From the NCBI RefSeq assembly GCF_004340525.1, contig NZ_SLWX01000019.1, forward strand, positions 1 through 61,343: a stretch of 61,343 nt of DNA. Direction: 5' to 3'. The translations under genes and the position numbers were made by a program. The notes beneath the pieces are model-generated. The model was given only the letters and a program-made list of their open reading frames with translations, did no database searches and was not told the DNA's origin. Shown here piece by piece: positions 28,211 through 36,382 of the stretch (its first letter is position 1; every line of letters begins with the position of its first letter). This stretch comes from Chromatocurvus halotolerans (GTDB taxonomy: Bacteria; Pseudomonadota; Gammaproteobacteria; Pseudomonadales; Halieaceae).

Positions 28211-29140
28211 GTGAACACCACGTTGTCCACCCGTGCCAATTCCATCAATCGGGCACTGGACGAAATCGGCGACAAATGGTGCCTTCTGATCATCCAGGAG
28301 GTCTTCTGGGGTATCAACACCTTCAGTGGCATGCTTGAGGCGATTGGCGCGTCCCGGGGGGTGCTGTCCAACCGCCTGAAGTGGCTGCAGCGGGTCGGCT
28401 GCCTGCGCAAGGCCTTGCCGACCGAAGGTAGCCGTGGCGGCAGCTATCACCTGACCCGCAAGTCCATTGACCTCTATGACAGCGCCATGATGGCGGTAGA
28501 GTGGGAGCGCAGGTATTACCGCAAGCCCGCGCTGGACGCCGTCAAGCTGGTCCACAACCGCTGTGGAATGGCATTTTCACCGCGAATGCAGTGTCAGGAA
28601 TGCAGACAGTCGGTGGACGGTCGCCACGTGTCCTACCGGGCGGGACCCGGTGCAACGATCGATGAACGTGAAAAAAAGGTTCGCCGTCGCTCGTCCATCT
28701 CTGTCGATGACGTACCGAGCGAACGCAGCGTGTATCGCAACCTGATCAATATCGTGGGTGATCGCTGGACCGCCAATCTGATATCTCTGGCATTCCATGG
28801 ACATCACCGCTTTGAAGCGTTTCACAGAGAGCTGCCGGTTGCTACGAACATTCTCTCTGACCGCCTTCGTCTCCTGGAGCAGGAGGGCGTCTTTGGCAGC
28901 CGCGCCTACCAGCAGCGTCCGCGTCGCTTCGAATACTACCTGACAGAAAAAGGCTGGGACCTGTTCCCCTATTTCGTCACGCTGCTGCAGTGGGGCGACA
29001 AATGGTGTGATGGCCCGGGGGGCGGGCCTCCGATACTTCTGCATCATGACAGCTGCGATAGACCACTGCGCGGAGACGTGGTCTGCAGTCACTGCGGGGA
29101 GGCGTTGAAAGCCTACAATGTCAGGATCACGTTGAACTGA
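28211..29140 (+). CDS. Tandem HxlR-type transcriptional regulator
   Basis: This 309-residue protein carries two HxlR-like winged-helix domains in one chain, while normal HxlR proteins have one and act as dimers. The first (about residues 12-110) reads GDKWCLLIIQEVFWG...GVLSNRLKWLQRVG. The second (about 175-275) reads GDRWTANLISLAF...NILSDRLRLLEQEG and ends KGWDLFPYFVTLLQWGDKW. Each is followed by paired cysteines, CGMAFSPRMQCQECR near 117 and CSHCGEAL near 297, which could bind metal. It starts with GTG 44 bp after the oxygenase gene and is probably co-transcribed. It is a candidate regulator of the surrounding catabolic genes. Confidence 0.82.
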   Translation: MNTTLSTRANSINRALDEIGDKWCLLIIQEVFWGINTFSGMLEAIGASRGVLSNRLKWLQRVGCLRKALPTEGSRGGSYHLTRKSIDLYDSAMMAVEWERRYYRKPALDAVKLVHNRCGMAFSPRMQCQECRQSVDGRHVSYRAGPGATIDEREKKVRRRSSISVDDVPSERSVYRNLINIVGDRWTANLISLAFHGHHRFEAFHRELPVATNILSDRLRLLEQEGVFGSRAYQQRPRRFEYYLTEKGWDLFPYFVTLLQWGDKWCDGPGGGPPILLHHDSCDRPLRGDVVCSHCGEALKAYNVRITLN

Positions 29141-29153
29141 CCTGCGTGCCCCT

Positions 29154-29182
29154 GAGAGCGGCGCGGAACGGACGCCACTCTC
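29154..29182 (+). terminator. Hairpin after the HxlR-type gene
   Basis: GAGAGCGGCG pairs with CGCCACTCTC over nine positions with one mismatch and a 9-base loop. No T-run follows, so it may be a weak or Rho-assisted terminator separating the regulator from the aldehyde dehydrogenase gene. Confidence 0.4.
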
Positions 29183-29254
29183 TCGAAAATTGCATAAACA
29201 GACCTGTAGACTTCGGCGCTTAGAAATTGCGCCAGACAACACCGGAGGAATGCC

Positions 29255-30928
29255 GTGACTGACTATTTCCAGAAGCATGTCGATCTGCTGGACAAGGCGC
29301 TGGATGCCTGTGCCCAGCGTTACTCCTGGAGCGCCTGGCCTGAAAACCCCAGCAGCAAGATCCACGGCGAGGAAAAGCCCGCCGCGGGCAAGGCGGCGTT
29401 CGAGTCACGGCTGCAGGCCGATTTTCCGCTCGACCAGCCAGGCACGACCGGACACCTTGGCGCGGAGGTCTCACCTTACACCCGCAAGCCGCTGGGCGTT
29501 CGCTATCCTGCCACGGATGTGCCGGCACTCTATGACGCCATCCGCAAGGCGCAGCCGGCCTGGGCGCAGGCGTCGCCGCAGGAGCGCGTCGGTGTCTGCC
29601 TGGAAATTCTGCAGCGCTGTGGTGACAACCTGTTCGAGAACGCACACGCCACCATGCACACCTCCGGCCAGTCCTATGTCATGGCGTTCGCCGGCAGCGG
29701 CGCCAATGCGCTCGACCGCGGTCTTGAAGCCCTGGCCTATGCACACAAGGCAATGGCGGATGTGCCCGGGGAGGCCCGCTGGCAGCGCCAGTTCGGTCGC
29801 GACGGCGTTGCCGATCTGCACAAGCAGTACCGCCTGATGCCCCGCGGCGTGGGGGTGGTGATCTGCTGTGCCACCTTCCCTCTGTGGAACGCCTACCCGG
29901 CACTGTGCGCGTCGCTGGCAACCGGCAATCCCGTGGTGCTCAAGCCGCACCCCAGCGCCATCCTGCCCGTTGCGCTGGTGGTCAGGACCTGTCGCGAGGT
30001 GCTCGCCGATGCGGGTTTCGATCCGAACCTGGTGTCCCTGGTCGCTGACGAACGCGACGCTCCGGCAACCATGGCCCTGCTGGAACAGCCGGAAACAGCA
30101 ATCGTCGACTTTACCGGCAGTCCCGCCTTCGGCACCTGGCTCGAGAACAACCTGCCGGGCAGGCTTGTCTACACCGAGACCGCGGGCTGCAATTCCGTGA
30201 TTCTTGAATCCACCGACGATCTTACGGCGACGGCACGTGCGATTGCGCAATCGCTTTGCCAGGCCTCCGCGCAGATGTGCACCAGTGTGCAGAACATTCA
30301 TGTGCCGGCGGATGGGGTTCGCGTGGGCGGCGAGCGCGTCGGCGTGGACGCGGTGTCACGGGCGCTGGTGGAAGCGGTGGACTTCTGGCTGGCTGACCCG
30401 CGACGCGCGGCAACGCTCTGCGGCACCCTGTTTGATGACAGTGTGCAGGCCACCGTCGATCGCTACCGCGAAAAGGCCGCTGCCGACGCCACGATCCTGC
30501 GCGATTCTGCAGCCTATTCCCATGAAGAATTCCCCGGAGCACGCACAGCGACGCCGCTGATCATTGCGGCGGATCCGGCGCACCGGGAGTGGTATCGCCA
30601 GGAGGTGTTCGGTCCCGTATCGTTCGTGATTGCCAACGGCTCTCGCGCAGACTGCCTGGCCGACGCCACCGGCAATGCGCGCGAGTGCGGCGCAATTACC
30701 TCGCATGTGTACACAACGGATGACGGCTTCATGCAGCAGGCCATCGATGCCTACCACGCTGCGGGCGCCTCCGTGGCCTGCAACCTGACCGGAATGCCGA
30801 TCAATTTTGCCGCCGCCTATTCCGACTACCACGTGACCGGACTCAACCCGGCGGGGAATGCCTGTCTTGCGGATCTGGCCTTTGTGGCCCAGCGCTTTCG
30901 TATTGTGCAGAGCAAGGTCATGGCGTGA
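29255..30928 (+). CDS. paaN: PaaN-like aldehyde dehydrogenase
   Basis: This 557-residue enzyme belongs to the aldehyde dehydrogenase superfamily, in the branch first named phenylacetic acid degradation protein PaaN. The nucleophile is Cys342 (SAQMCTSVQN), the general base Glu308 (VYTETAGCNS), and the cofactor lysine is in VVLKPHPSA near residue 230. FTGSPAFG near 287 binds NAD. An extra N-terminal region (residues 1-80) is typical of PaaN. It starts with GTG after a GGAGGA site. The rest of the phenylacetate pathway is not in the window. Here it more likely oxidises the aldehyde from the oxygenase, which is inference. Confidence 0.85.
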   Translation: MTDYFQKHVDLLDKALDACAQRYSWSAWPENPSSKIHGEEKPAAGKAAFESRLQADFPLDQPGTTGHLGAEVSPYTRKPLGVRYPATDVPALYDAIRKAQPAWAQASPQERVGVCLEILQRCGDNLFENAHATMHTSGQSYVMAFAGSGANALDRGLEALAYAHKAMADVPGEARWQRQFGRDGVADLHKQYRLMPRGVGVVICCATFPLWNAYPALCASLATGNPVVLKPHPSAILPVALVVRTCREVLADAGFDPNLVSLVADERDAPATMALLEQPETAIVDFTGSPAFGTWLENNLPGRLVYTETAGCNSVILESTDDLTATARAIAQSLCQASAQMCTSVQNIHVPADGVRVGGERVGVDAVSRALVEAVDFWLADPRRAATLCGTLFDDSVQATVDRYREKAAADATILRDSAAYSHEEFPGARTATPLIIAADPAHREWYRQEVFGPVSFVIANGSRADCLADATGNARECGAITSHVYTTDDGFMQQAIDAYHAAGASVACNLTGMPINFAAAYSDYHVTGLNPAGNACLADLAFVAQRFRIVQSKVMA

Positions 30929-31028
30929 CGCGCGACCAAGGTCATGCACGAGTGGTCAATGGCGTGACAACCCGCGCCAGGGCGCTACACTGTCGGCGTT
31001 ATCAAAACACCACAGCGGAGGAACAGCC

Positions 31029-31649
31029 GTGCAGCAGGCACTCGCCACCATGCTGACCATGCAGAACGCCATGAATGCCCGCGTGCACCCCGACTGGCAG
31101 GATCAGGGATTTGCCTGGTACCGGGCCCTGTGGATCGAGTGCGCAGAGCTGCTCGACCACTACGGCTACAAATGGTGGAAAGCACAGCACCCCGACATGC
31201 CGCAGGTGCAGATGGAGGTGGTCGATATCTGGCACTTCGGACTCTCGGCAATGCTGGTGGAGAATCGCGATATTCCCTCGCTCGCGGTGCAGCTGGATGC
31301 GCAGATACATGCGCATGACATCGCAGAGCCAGACCTGCGTCTGGCCACCGAGAACCTCGCGCGTGACACGCTGGCATCCCGGGCCTTTCCGCTGGCCGCC
31401 TTCCTCGACGTGATGCATGCTGCCGGCCTCACGGCGGATACGCTATACGCCACTTATGTCGGCAAGAATGTGCTGAACTTTTTCCGCCAGGATCACGGGT
31501 ATCAGGAAGGTACCTACCGCAAGGAGTGGCAGGGGCGCGAGGACAACGAGCACCTGCACGAACTGCTGGCGAATCTGGACAATACCAGCCCGACCTTTCC
31601 CGACGATCTGTACGCCGCGCTGGCGCGGCGCTACCGCGAAGCCGCCTGA
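31029..31649 (+). CDS. Dimeric dUTP diphosphatase
   Basis: This 206-residue protein matches the all-alpha dimeric dUTPase family, which hydrolyses dUTP to dUMP. The metal-binding acidic motifs are ECAELLDHYGYKWWK near residue 38 and QMEVVDIWHFGLSAM near 62. The C-terminal NVLNFFRQDHGYQEGTYRKEW near 148 binds substrate. The GTG at 31029 follows a GGAGGAA site, and residues in the frame upstream belong to the end of the previous gene. This type is common in some bacteria and phages. No phage gene is beside it. Confidence 0.87.
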   Translation: MQQALATMLTMQNAMNARVHPDWQDQGFAWYRALWIECAELLDHYGYKWWKAQHPDMPQVQMEVVDIWHFGLSAMLVENRDIPSLAVQLDAQIHAHDIAEPDLRLATENLARDTLASRAFPLAAFLDVMHAAGLTADTLYATYVGKNVLNFFRQDHGYQEGTYRKEWQGREDNEHLHELLANLDNTSPTFPDDLYAALARRYREAA

Positions 31650-31658
31650 CGCCTCGCC

Positions 31659-32555
31659 GTGTCGTCGCGGGACTTTGAGGGCTTTTCAACCTCGGCGCTG
31701 GCAAAGCGCCTGCAGCTCCCTATACAGCAGCTATTCGCCACGCTCCGCGACTACGGCTGGATAGAGCGGCGCGCCGATACCTGGATGCTCACAGCCAAAG
31801 GGGAATTCGAGGGTGGGCAGTATCACACCAGCAAACGCTATGGCCGCTATATCGTCTGGCCGTCTTCGCTGGCGGAACATCCGCTGCTGCTGGCGATAGA
31901 GTCCAACCAGCGCATTACGGGGGCCGCCTTGTGCCGTTACTATCCCCATCTGAGGCCGCGGGAGGTTAATCGCGCACTGGCCGAGCTTGGCCTGCAGCAG
32001 CACACGCTGCTGGGGTGGGAGCTGACGCCGCTGGGCCGGCACTTCTCGGGCCAGCAGGAAGAAAGCGATGACTCGGGCTCACTGTATGTCAGCTGGCCAC
32101 ATGAGATTATCGACGACCCCGTCGTGCACCGCGAGCTGAGTCGTCATTCGGCATTCGGTGCACCGCCCGTGGACGACAGTATCATGCCGGATCTGTTTTC
32201 ATCCGGCGCGCAGGCAGAGGCGCGGGGTTATCCTGCGGTGGACGGACACTGCCTGAATACGCCTCTGCAGATGCAGGTCTGCAACTGGCTCTATCTGGCA
32301 CAGCTTGCGCATGCGCACCGGCGTGCCCTGCCGACAGAGGAAGACCTGGTCGCCGATTTCTACCTGCCCGGTGCCGCCGTCTATATTGATTGCTGGGAGG
32401 AGAACGTTCCCGCCATGGAGCTCAGCGGACGGCTGCGCAAACGCGAGTGCTACGACGAGCTCAAGCTGCGCTACCTCGAGGTCAACGCCCGTGACGCGGA
32501 GCGTCTCGACGAGTTGATCGGCCGTCGTCTGCTCGCTTACGGCGTGCGTTACTGA
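31659..32555 (+). CDS. wHTH plus PD-(D/E)XK-like protein of unknown function
   Basis: This 298-residue protein is not assigned to a named function. The N-terminal half looks like one or two winged-helix units ([27 protein letters not shown] and [18 protein letters not shown]). The C-terminal half has [21 protein letters not shown], then [17 protein letters not shown] near residue 230 and a basic stretch [11 protein letters not shown]. The order Asp, then a beta-strand with Glu/Asp, then a basic residue recalls PD-(D/E)XK nucleases; the usual YIEYWG appears here as YIDCWE. It starts with GTG 9 bp after the dUTPase gene and its end overlaps the convergent phhB by 7 bp. Confidence 0.6.
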   Translation: MSSRDFEGFSTSALAKRLQLPIQQLFATLRDYGWIERRADTWMLTAKGEFEGGQYHTSKRYGRYIVWPSSLAEHPLLLAIESNQRITGAALCRYYPHLRPREVNRALAELGLQQHTLLGWELTPLGRHFSGQQEESDDSGSLYVSWPHEIIDDPVVHRELSRHSAFGAPPVDDSIMPDLFSSGAQAEARGYPAVDGHCLNTPLQMQVCNWLYLAQLAHAHRRALPTEEDLVADFYLPGAAVYIDCWEENVPAMELSGRLRKRECYDELKLRYLEVNARDAERLDELIGRRLLAYGVRY

Positions 32556-32845
32556 GCCGAGGCCGGCCGAGCGCGCTCATTGATGGCGGTGGCGAGCTGC
32601 ACGTCGCGCTCGGTGATGCCACCCGCATCGTGGGAGGTGAGGGCAATGGACACGCGGTTGTACACATTGCTCCACTCCGGGTGGTGATCCATGGCCTGGG
32701 CAATCAGGGCAATGCCGCTCATGAAACCCCAGGCAGCCACAAAGTCGTCAAATTCGAGTTCACGCACGATCGTCTTTTCCTTGCGCTCCCAGCCGTCGAG
32801 TCGCGCCAGCGCCGTGGTCAGTTCCGCGTCATTCAACAGTGCCAT
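32549..32845 (-). CDS. phhB: Pterin-4a-carbinolamine dehydratase
   Basis: This 98-residue protein has the family hallmark of three clustered histidine/tryptophan motifs. [24 protein letters not shown] near residues 32-55 holds the active-site His pair, and [15 protein letters not shown] near 58-72 holds the third His. It regenerates quinonoid dihydrobiopterin after aromatic amino-acid hydroxylation. No phenylalanine hydroxylase gene is adjacent. The 3' end overlaps the convergent upstream gene by 7 bp. Confidence 0.93.
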   Translation of the reverse strand: MALLNDAELTTALARLDGWERKEKTIVRELEFDDFVAAWGFMSGIALIAQAMDHHPEWSNVYNRVSIALTSHDAGGITERDVQLATAINERARPASAQ

Positions 32846-32875
32846 GAGTCCATTCCTTCTGCATACCGGGTTGAT

Positions 32876-33982
32876 TCAGCGGCGCCGCAACAGGACACCG
32901 CATTCCATATGGTCAGTGTAGGGAAACTGGTCGAACAAGCCAAAACGCGTGATATCGAAGTGATCCCTGAGCGCAAGCAGATTGTCGTGCAGTGTTCGCG
33001 GATTGCAGGAGATATACAGGACATTGCGGAAACGGCTGACCATGTCGAGCGTCGCCGCATCCAGGCCGGCACGTGGCGGGTCGACAAATACGCTGTCCAG
33101 CCGGTAGGCGTCGAGCGCCTGCGGCAGCACCTGCAGGCGACGGAACTCGCGTTCCCGGCCCAGGGCCTGGGCCACTTCCTCCGCAGAAAGCCGAATGATG
33201 TGGGTATTCCCGATCGCGTTGTCTTCCAGGTTGTACTGCGCCGCGCGGGTGGACACCTTGGACAGCTCGGTGGCAATAACGGCACCGAAATGGCGTGACA
33301 GTGGCAGCGTGAAGTTGCCGTTGCCGCAGTACAGCTCCAGCAGATCACCGCCTAGCGTCGATGCGCAGGCACTGGCCCACTCGAGCATTGCCGTGTTTAC
33401 CGCGGCGTTGGGCTGCGTGAATGCCTGCTCGTACTGGCGATAGCGGTAGCGGATACCATCGACCTTGAGCGTTTCGGTCACGTAGTCCCTGCCGATCACG
33501 GTTTTACGCTTGCGACTGCGCCCGATGATGGACACCTCGAGCGCTTCAGCCAGCTCCTGTGCCTCAATTTCCCAGGCGTCTTCCAGCGGGCGGTGATACA
33601 CCAGCGTGATGAGGCTTTCTCCCGCCAGGGTCGACAGGAACTCCACCTGGAACAGCTTCCGTCGCAGCTCAGGCGAGGCCTTTATGCGCTGCATCAGTTC
33701 CGGCATCAATGCCTGTATCGGTGCACAGGCGATCGGGAATGCATGGATCGGGACTGGCACGCGCGGCGCATCCGGGTTAAACATCGCGTAAAAGCTGTCC
33801 TGCGCCTCATGCCAGACACGGAACTCTGCGCGCATGCGAAAGCCCTCGGGCGCAGAAGCGACCACCGCCGGGGCCGGCAGAGACAGCCCGGAAAAAAGAT
33901 CAAGCGTCTTTTCAACCTTGCGCTCGAGCAGGCGATCGTAGTCGGCAATGGGAGGGGTATCGTGCTGCATCGGCGGGCTCAA
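32876..33982 (-). CDS. trmA: tRNA (uracil-5-)-methyltransferase
   Basis: This 368-residue enzyme makes the conserved m5U54 of tRNA. LLELYCGNGNFTLPLSRHF near residue 215 is the SAM-binding motif I. VFVDPPRAGLDAATLDMV near 297 and YISCNPRTLHDNLLAL near 324 hold the catalytic Cys and the characteristic DPPR and SCNP motifs. The C-terminal FPYTDHMECGVLLRRR is typical of TrmA, and there is no iron-sulfur cluster region as in RlmD. The ATG at 33982 overlaps the tusE stop by 4 bp, so trmA is the last gene of a tRNA-modification operon. Confidence 0.95.
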   Translation of the reverse strand: MSPPMQHDTPPIADYDRLLERKVEKTLDLFSGLSLPAPAVVASAPEGFRMRAEFRVWHEAQDSFYAMFNPDAPRVPVPIHAFPIACAPIQALMPELMQRIKASPELRRKLFQVEFLSTLAGESLITLVYHRPLEDAWEIEAQELAEALEVSIIGRSRKRKTVIGRDYVTETLKVDGIRYRYRQYEQAFTQPNAAVNTAMLEWASACASTLGGDLLELYCGNGNFTLPLSRHFGAVIATELSKVSTRAAQYNLEDNAIGNTHIIRLSAEEVAQALGREREFRRLQVLPQALDAYRLDSVFVDPPRAGLDAATLDMVSRFRNVLYISCNPRTLHDNLLALRDHFDITRFGLFDQFPYTDHMECGVLLRRR

Positions 33983-34317
33983 AGGCAGTTGGGGGGCTTT
34001 GGCAGGCCCGCGATCTTGCTTGCGAGCTTCGCCGGCGAACCCGGGAACAGGCGCAGGAGATACAGGCTACTGCCTTTCTCCCTGCCGAGCTCAAGAGCAC
34101 AGTACTTCACCAGTGGGCGCATGGAAGGTGAGCTGTCGAAGCGTTCGTAATAGCGCCTCACCAGCTCGATGATTTCCCAGTGCGCCGGCGTCAGCGGAAT
34201 ATTTTCCCTTGCGGCGATAATCCGGGCCGCCTCGGGATTCCAGGCATCCAGATCGCGCAGAAAGCCCTCAGGGTCAACTGCAGGGGAGGCGATGTCCACC
34301 GGATCAGAACCAGGCAC
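33979..34317 (-). CDS. tusE: TusE sulfurtransferase (DsrC family)
   Basis: This 112-residue protein is the last sulfur carrier before MnmA in 2-thiouridine synthesis of tRNA. The family core LDAWNPEAARIIAARENIPLTPAHWEIIELVR is present. The essential cysteine is next to last in the C-terminal GLPKPPNCL. DsrC of sulfur oxidisers has a second cysteine about ten residues earlier, and none is here, so tRNA modification is favoured over dissimilatory sulfur metabolism. The start overlaps tusB by 14 bp and the stop overlaps trmA by 4 bp. Confidence 0.93.
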   Translation of the reverse strand: MPGSDPVDIASPAVDPEGFLRDLDAWNPEAARIIAARENIPLTPAHWEIIELVRRYYERFDSSPSMRPLVKYCALELGREKGSSLYLLRLFPGSPAKLASKIAGLPKPPNCL

Positions 34318-34597
34318 GATGACGGCTGTGCTGCTCGGTCAGCGCGACGAGACCCGCGATATCTATGGTGGAGATTGACCGGGCGCAGTGTTCCGACAGT
34401 CCGCGGGCGGCCAGATCATCATCCAGCACATACAGCGCCACGCCAGCCCGATGCCACGTCTCATGCCAGCCGCCTGGCACGGACGCGATCCAGGCGCCGT
34501 GCCCCAGGAACACGACGCTATCGCCAGACGCCAGCTGGCTGATGCAGCGCCGGCAGTCAGCGTGATCCGGCAAAAGGTTGACTGTATGCAGGGTCAC
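34304..34597 (-). CDS. tusB: TusB-like sulfur relay protein
   Basis: This 97-residue protein fits the DsrH/TusB family by size, position and wording (MTLHTVNLLPDHADCRRC, GDSVVFLGHGAWIA, ALYVLDDDLAARGL). In Escherichia coli TusB joins TusC and TusD in a hexamer that relays sulfur to TusE. Similarity in this family is low, so position between tusC and tusE carries much of the call. It starts 2 bp after tusC. Confidence 0.85.
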   Translation of the reverse strand: MTLHTVNLLPDHADCRRCISQLASGDSVVFLGHGAWIASVPGGWHETWHRAGVALYVLDDDLAARGLSEHCARSISTIDIAGLVALTEQHSRHRAWF

Positions 34598-34599
34598 CG

Positions 34600-34959
34600 T
34601 CAGAAACTCAGAATGTGGTCGCTGCGTTCATGCAGTTGGCGTATGGCATTGCTCTCTACCGCTTCCACAAAGGGGGGCAGATTGCCTGAAATACCATAGG
34701 CCGATAATGCGGCCGCATCGGCGAATACCGCGTCAATATCGTACAGTGGCATGGAGTCAATCATGCGCCGCAGATCCCGGCGTCCGACGCGCTGACAATC
34801 CGCACCGGGCGCCAGCTGCAATACCCCAGCGCCACTGAACAGGACACTCACCGGCTGGTCAAAGGCCGCATAGGCGAGCACAGTATCGATGCCCGCGCGC
34901 GCCAGGCTGGCGCCCAATGGCGCGTGCTGGAGTATGAAAAGAACCGACTTTTTCGCCAC
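34600..34959 (-). CDS. tusC: TusC-like sulfur relay protein
   Basis: This 119-residue protein of the DsrF/TusC family begins KKSVLFILQHAPLGASLARAGIDTVLAYAAFDQPVSVLF, the typical start of the fold. FADAAALSAYGISGNLPP lies later. I chose the GTG at 34959 because the family normally starts just before the KSVLF strand. The frame is open to a TTG at 34977, and GGAGG lies 11 bases before the GTG. It is 7 bp after tusD. Confidence 0.87.
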   Translation of the reverse strand: MAKKSVLFILQHAPLGASLARAGIDTVLAYAAFDQPVSVLFSGAGVLQLAPGADCQRVGRRDLRRMIDSMPLYDIDAVFADAAALSAYGISGNLPPFVEAVESNAIRQLHERSDHILSF

Positions 34960-34966
34960 GTACCTG

Positions 34967-35359
34967 TCAGCCTCCAAAGGTCAGTACGCGATCTGCGGCG
35001 TGGGTTGCCGCGACCAGTTGTCCGAGGCCGCCGATCCTGAAACCCTCCGCCAGGGTGGGGTGAAGTTCGCTGTCGGACGGGAGCTCATCCACACCGACAA
35101 CACCACGCTGCATCGCGGACGCCACGCAGAGCACCAGTTCAACCGCATGATCGGCGGCGAGCCGCTGCCACTGTCGCTGCACGGCGATCTCGTCCTGCGG
35201 CATGGACAGTGTTGCCAGACCGACAGTCGTGGCGGCGTCGGAAAAAAACACCGTATCCAGCCGGTGGCCCTTGCCAATGATCGCCTCGGCAACACGCGCC
35301 GCAGTCAACAGGCATTGCCCGTCAGAGGGCGAGGACAGCGCCAGTAGGGTGTATTGCAT
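34967..35359 (-). CDS. tusD: TusD sulfur relay protein (DsrE family)
   Basis: This 130-residue protein belongs to the DsrE/TusD family. MQYTLLALSSPSDGQCLLTAARVAEAII opens the fold and VFFSDAATTVGLAT follows. The active cysteine lies in ELVLCVASAMQRGVV near residue 80, matching the family Cys-x-x-A-x-x-RG motif that carries the persulfide. The ATG at 35359 is chosen over the upstream frame to 35377 because homologues begin at this strand. It is the first gene of tusDCBE-trmA and follows a terminator for the upstream gene. Confidence 0.9.
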   Translation of the reverse strand: MQYTLLALSSPSDGQCLLTAARVAEAIIGKGHRLDTVFFSDAATTVGLATLSMPQDEIAVQRQWQRLAADHAVELVLCVASAMQRGVVGVDELPSDSELHPTLAEGFRIGGLGQLVAATHAADRVLTFGG

Positions 35360-35372
35360 GGGCGGGAGTATC

Positions 35373-35403
35373 AACAAAAAAACCCCGACCGTGGCCGGGG
35401 TTT
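35373..35403 (-). terminator. Rho-independent terminator of the Bax-inhibitor-like gene
   Basis: On the minus strand AAACCCCG pairs with CGGGGTTT over an 8-base loop, and the 3' arm runs into seven T residues. It separates the gene at 35425-36099 from tusD. Confidence 0.85.
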
Positions 35404-35424
35404 ACAGGCTGGTTGACGTTGCGA

Positions 35425-36099
35425 TCAGTCATCGCCACCGAGTGCGGTCAACAGGTGAAGCATGTGAATGAACAGGTTGTAAATGTTCAGATACAGACCG
35501 ACGGTCGCACGTATGTAATTGGTTTCTCCACCGTGGATGATACGGCTGGTGTCAAACAGTATCAGCCCGGACATGATCATGATGACCGCCGCCGAGATGG
35601 TCAGCGACAGCGCCGGTATCGCGAGGAAGATGTTGGCGATCATCGCCACCACCGCCACGATCAGACCCACCATGAGGAATCCCCCCATGAAGGAGAAATC
35701 CTTGCGGGTGGTCAGGGCATACGCCGAGAGACCAAAGAACACCACGGCAGTGCCCCCCAGCGCCTGCATGACAAGGGCAGGACCGTTCGGCATGGCCAGA
35801 TAATGGCTCAGCATGGGACCGATCGAGGCGCCCATCACGCCGGTGAAGGCAAAGATGGCCGGGAGGCCCTTCGCTGTATCGGCCATTTTATGAACCACGA
35901 ACAACAGACCAAAACCCACGAGCGTAAGAATCAGACCCGCACCTGCCGGAAGCCCCATTGCCATGGAGACGCCAGCGGTAAACGCGCTGAAGAGTAACGT
36001 CATGCCCAGTAGCATGTAGGTATTTTTCAATACCTTGTTCGTGCTGACGACACTGTCAACACCACTGCCTGCCACGTTATAGACACTTCTATTTTCCAT
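35425..36099 (-). CDS. Bax inhibitor-1/YccA family membrane protein
   Basis: This 224-residue integral membrane protein has seven hydrophobic helices. VLKNTYMLLGMTLLFSAFTAGV opens the core and the last helix ends near ATVGLYLNIYNLFIHMLHLL. An aspartate near DTSRIIHGG (about residue 190) matches the pH-sensor aspartates of the BI-1 family. YccA in Escherichia coli modulates FtsH, and BsYetJ is a calcium leak channel; either role is possible here. A CTGGAG site lies upstream of the ATG at 36099. Confidence 0.92.
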   Translation of the reverse strand: MENRSVYNVAGSGVDSVVSTNKVLKNTYMLLGMTLLFSAFTAGVSMAMGLPAGAGLILTLVGFGLLFVVHKMADTAKGLPAIFAFTGVMGASIGPMLSHYLAMPNGPALVMQALGGTAVVFFGLSAYALTTRKDFSFMGGFLMVGLIVAVVAMIANIFLAIPALSLTISAAVIMIMSGLILFDTSRIIHGGETNYIRATVGLYLNIYNLFIHMLHLLTALGGDD

Positions 36100-36382
36100 C
36101 ACTGACTCCAGATTGTGACTGAATTCGGACAAACCGACTGATGCTGGCCATCCACCTGTATGACACCGCGACTGAGTGGCAGTTCCCGACGGCCTGTCGC
36201 CTGGGCACCACTGCTGCGCGATCCCGTATCTGGCGTGCAGCCTGCAGGTGCAAGGATAGCAGGCTTTGCTGTCTACTGACATCTGTCAGGCGGCGTGACT
36301 TAGCGATTCCGCACCCCCGATTGCGGTGCAGCCGACCGGTGCAGTATCGTAGAGATCCACTCTCTTAGCGACGGTCACGCCC

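Noticed and set aside
33979-35359. Reverse Dsr sulfur-oxidation genes (dsrEFH-dsrC)
   Set aside because: The DsrC-like protein has only the penultimate cysteine, no dsrAB genes are near, and trmA is coupled; this fits tusDCBE.
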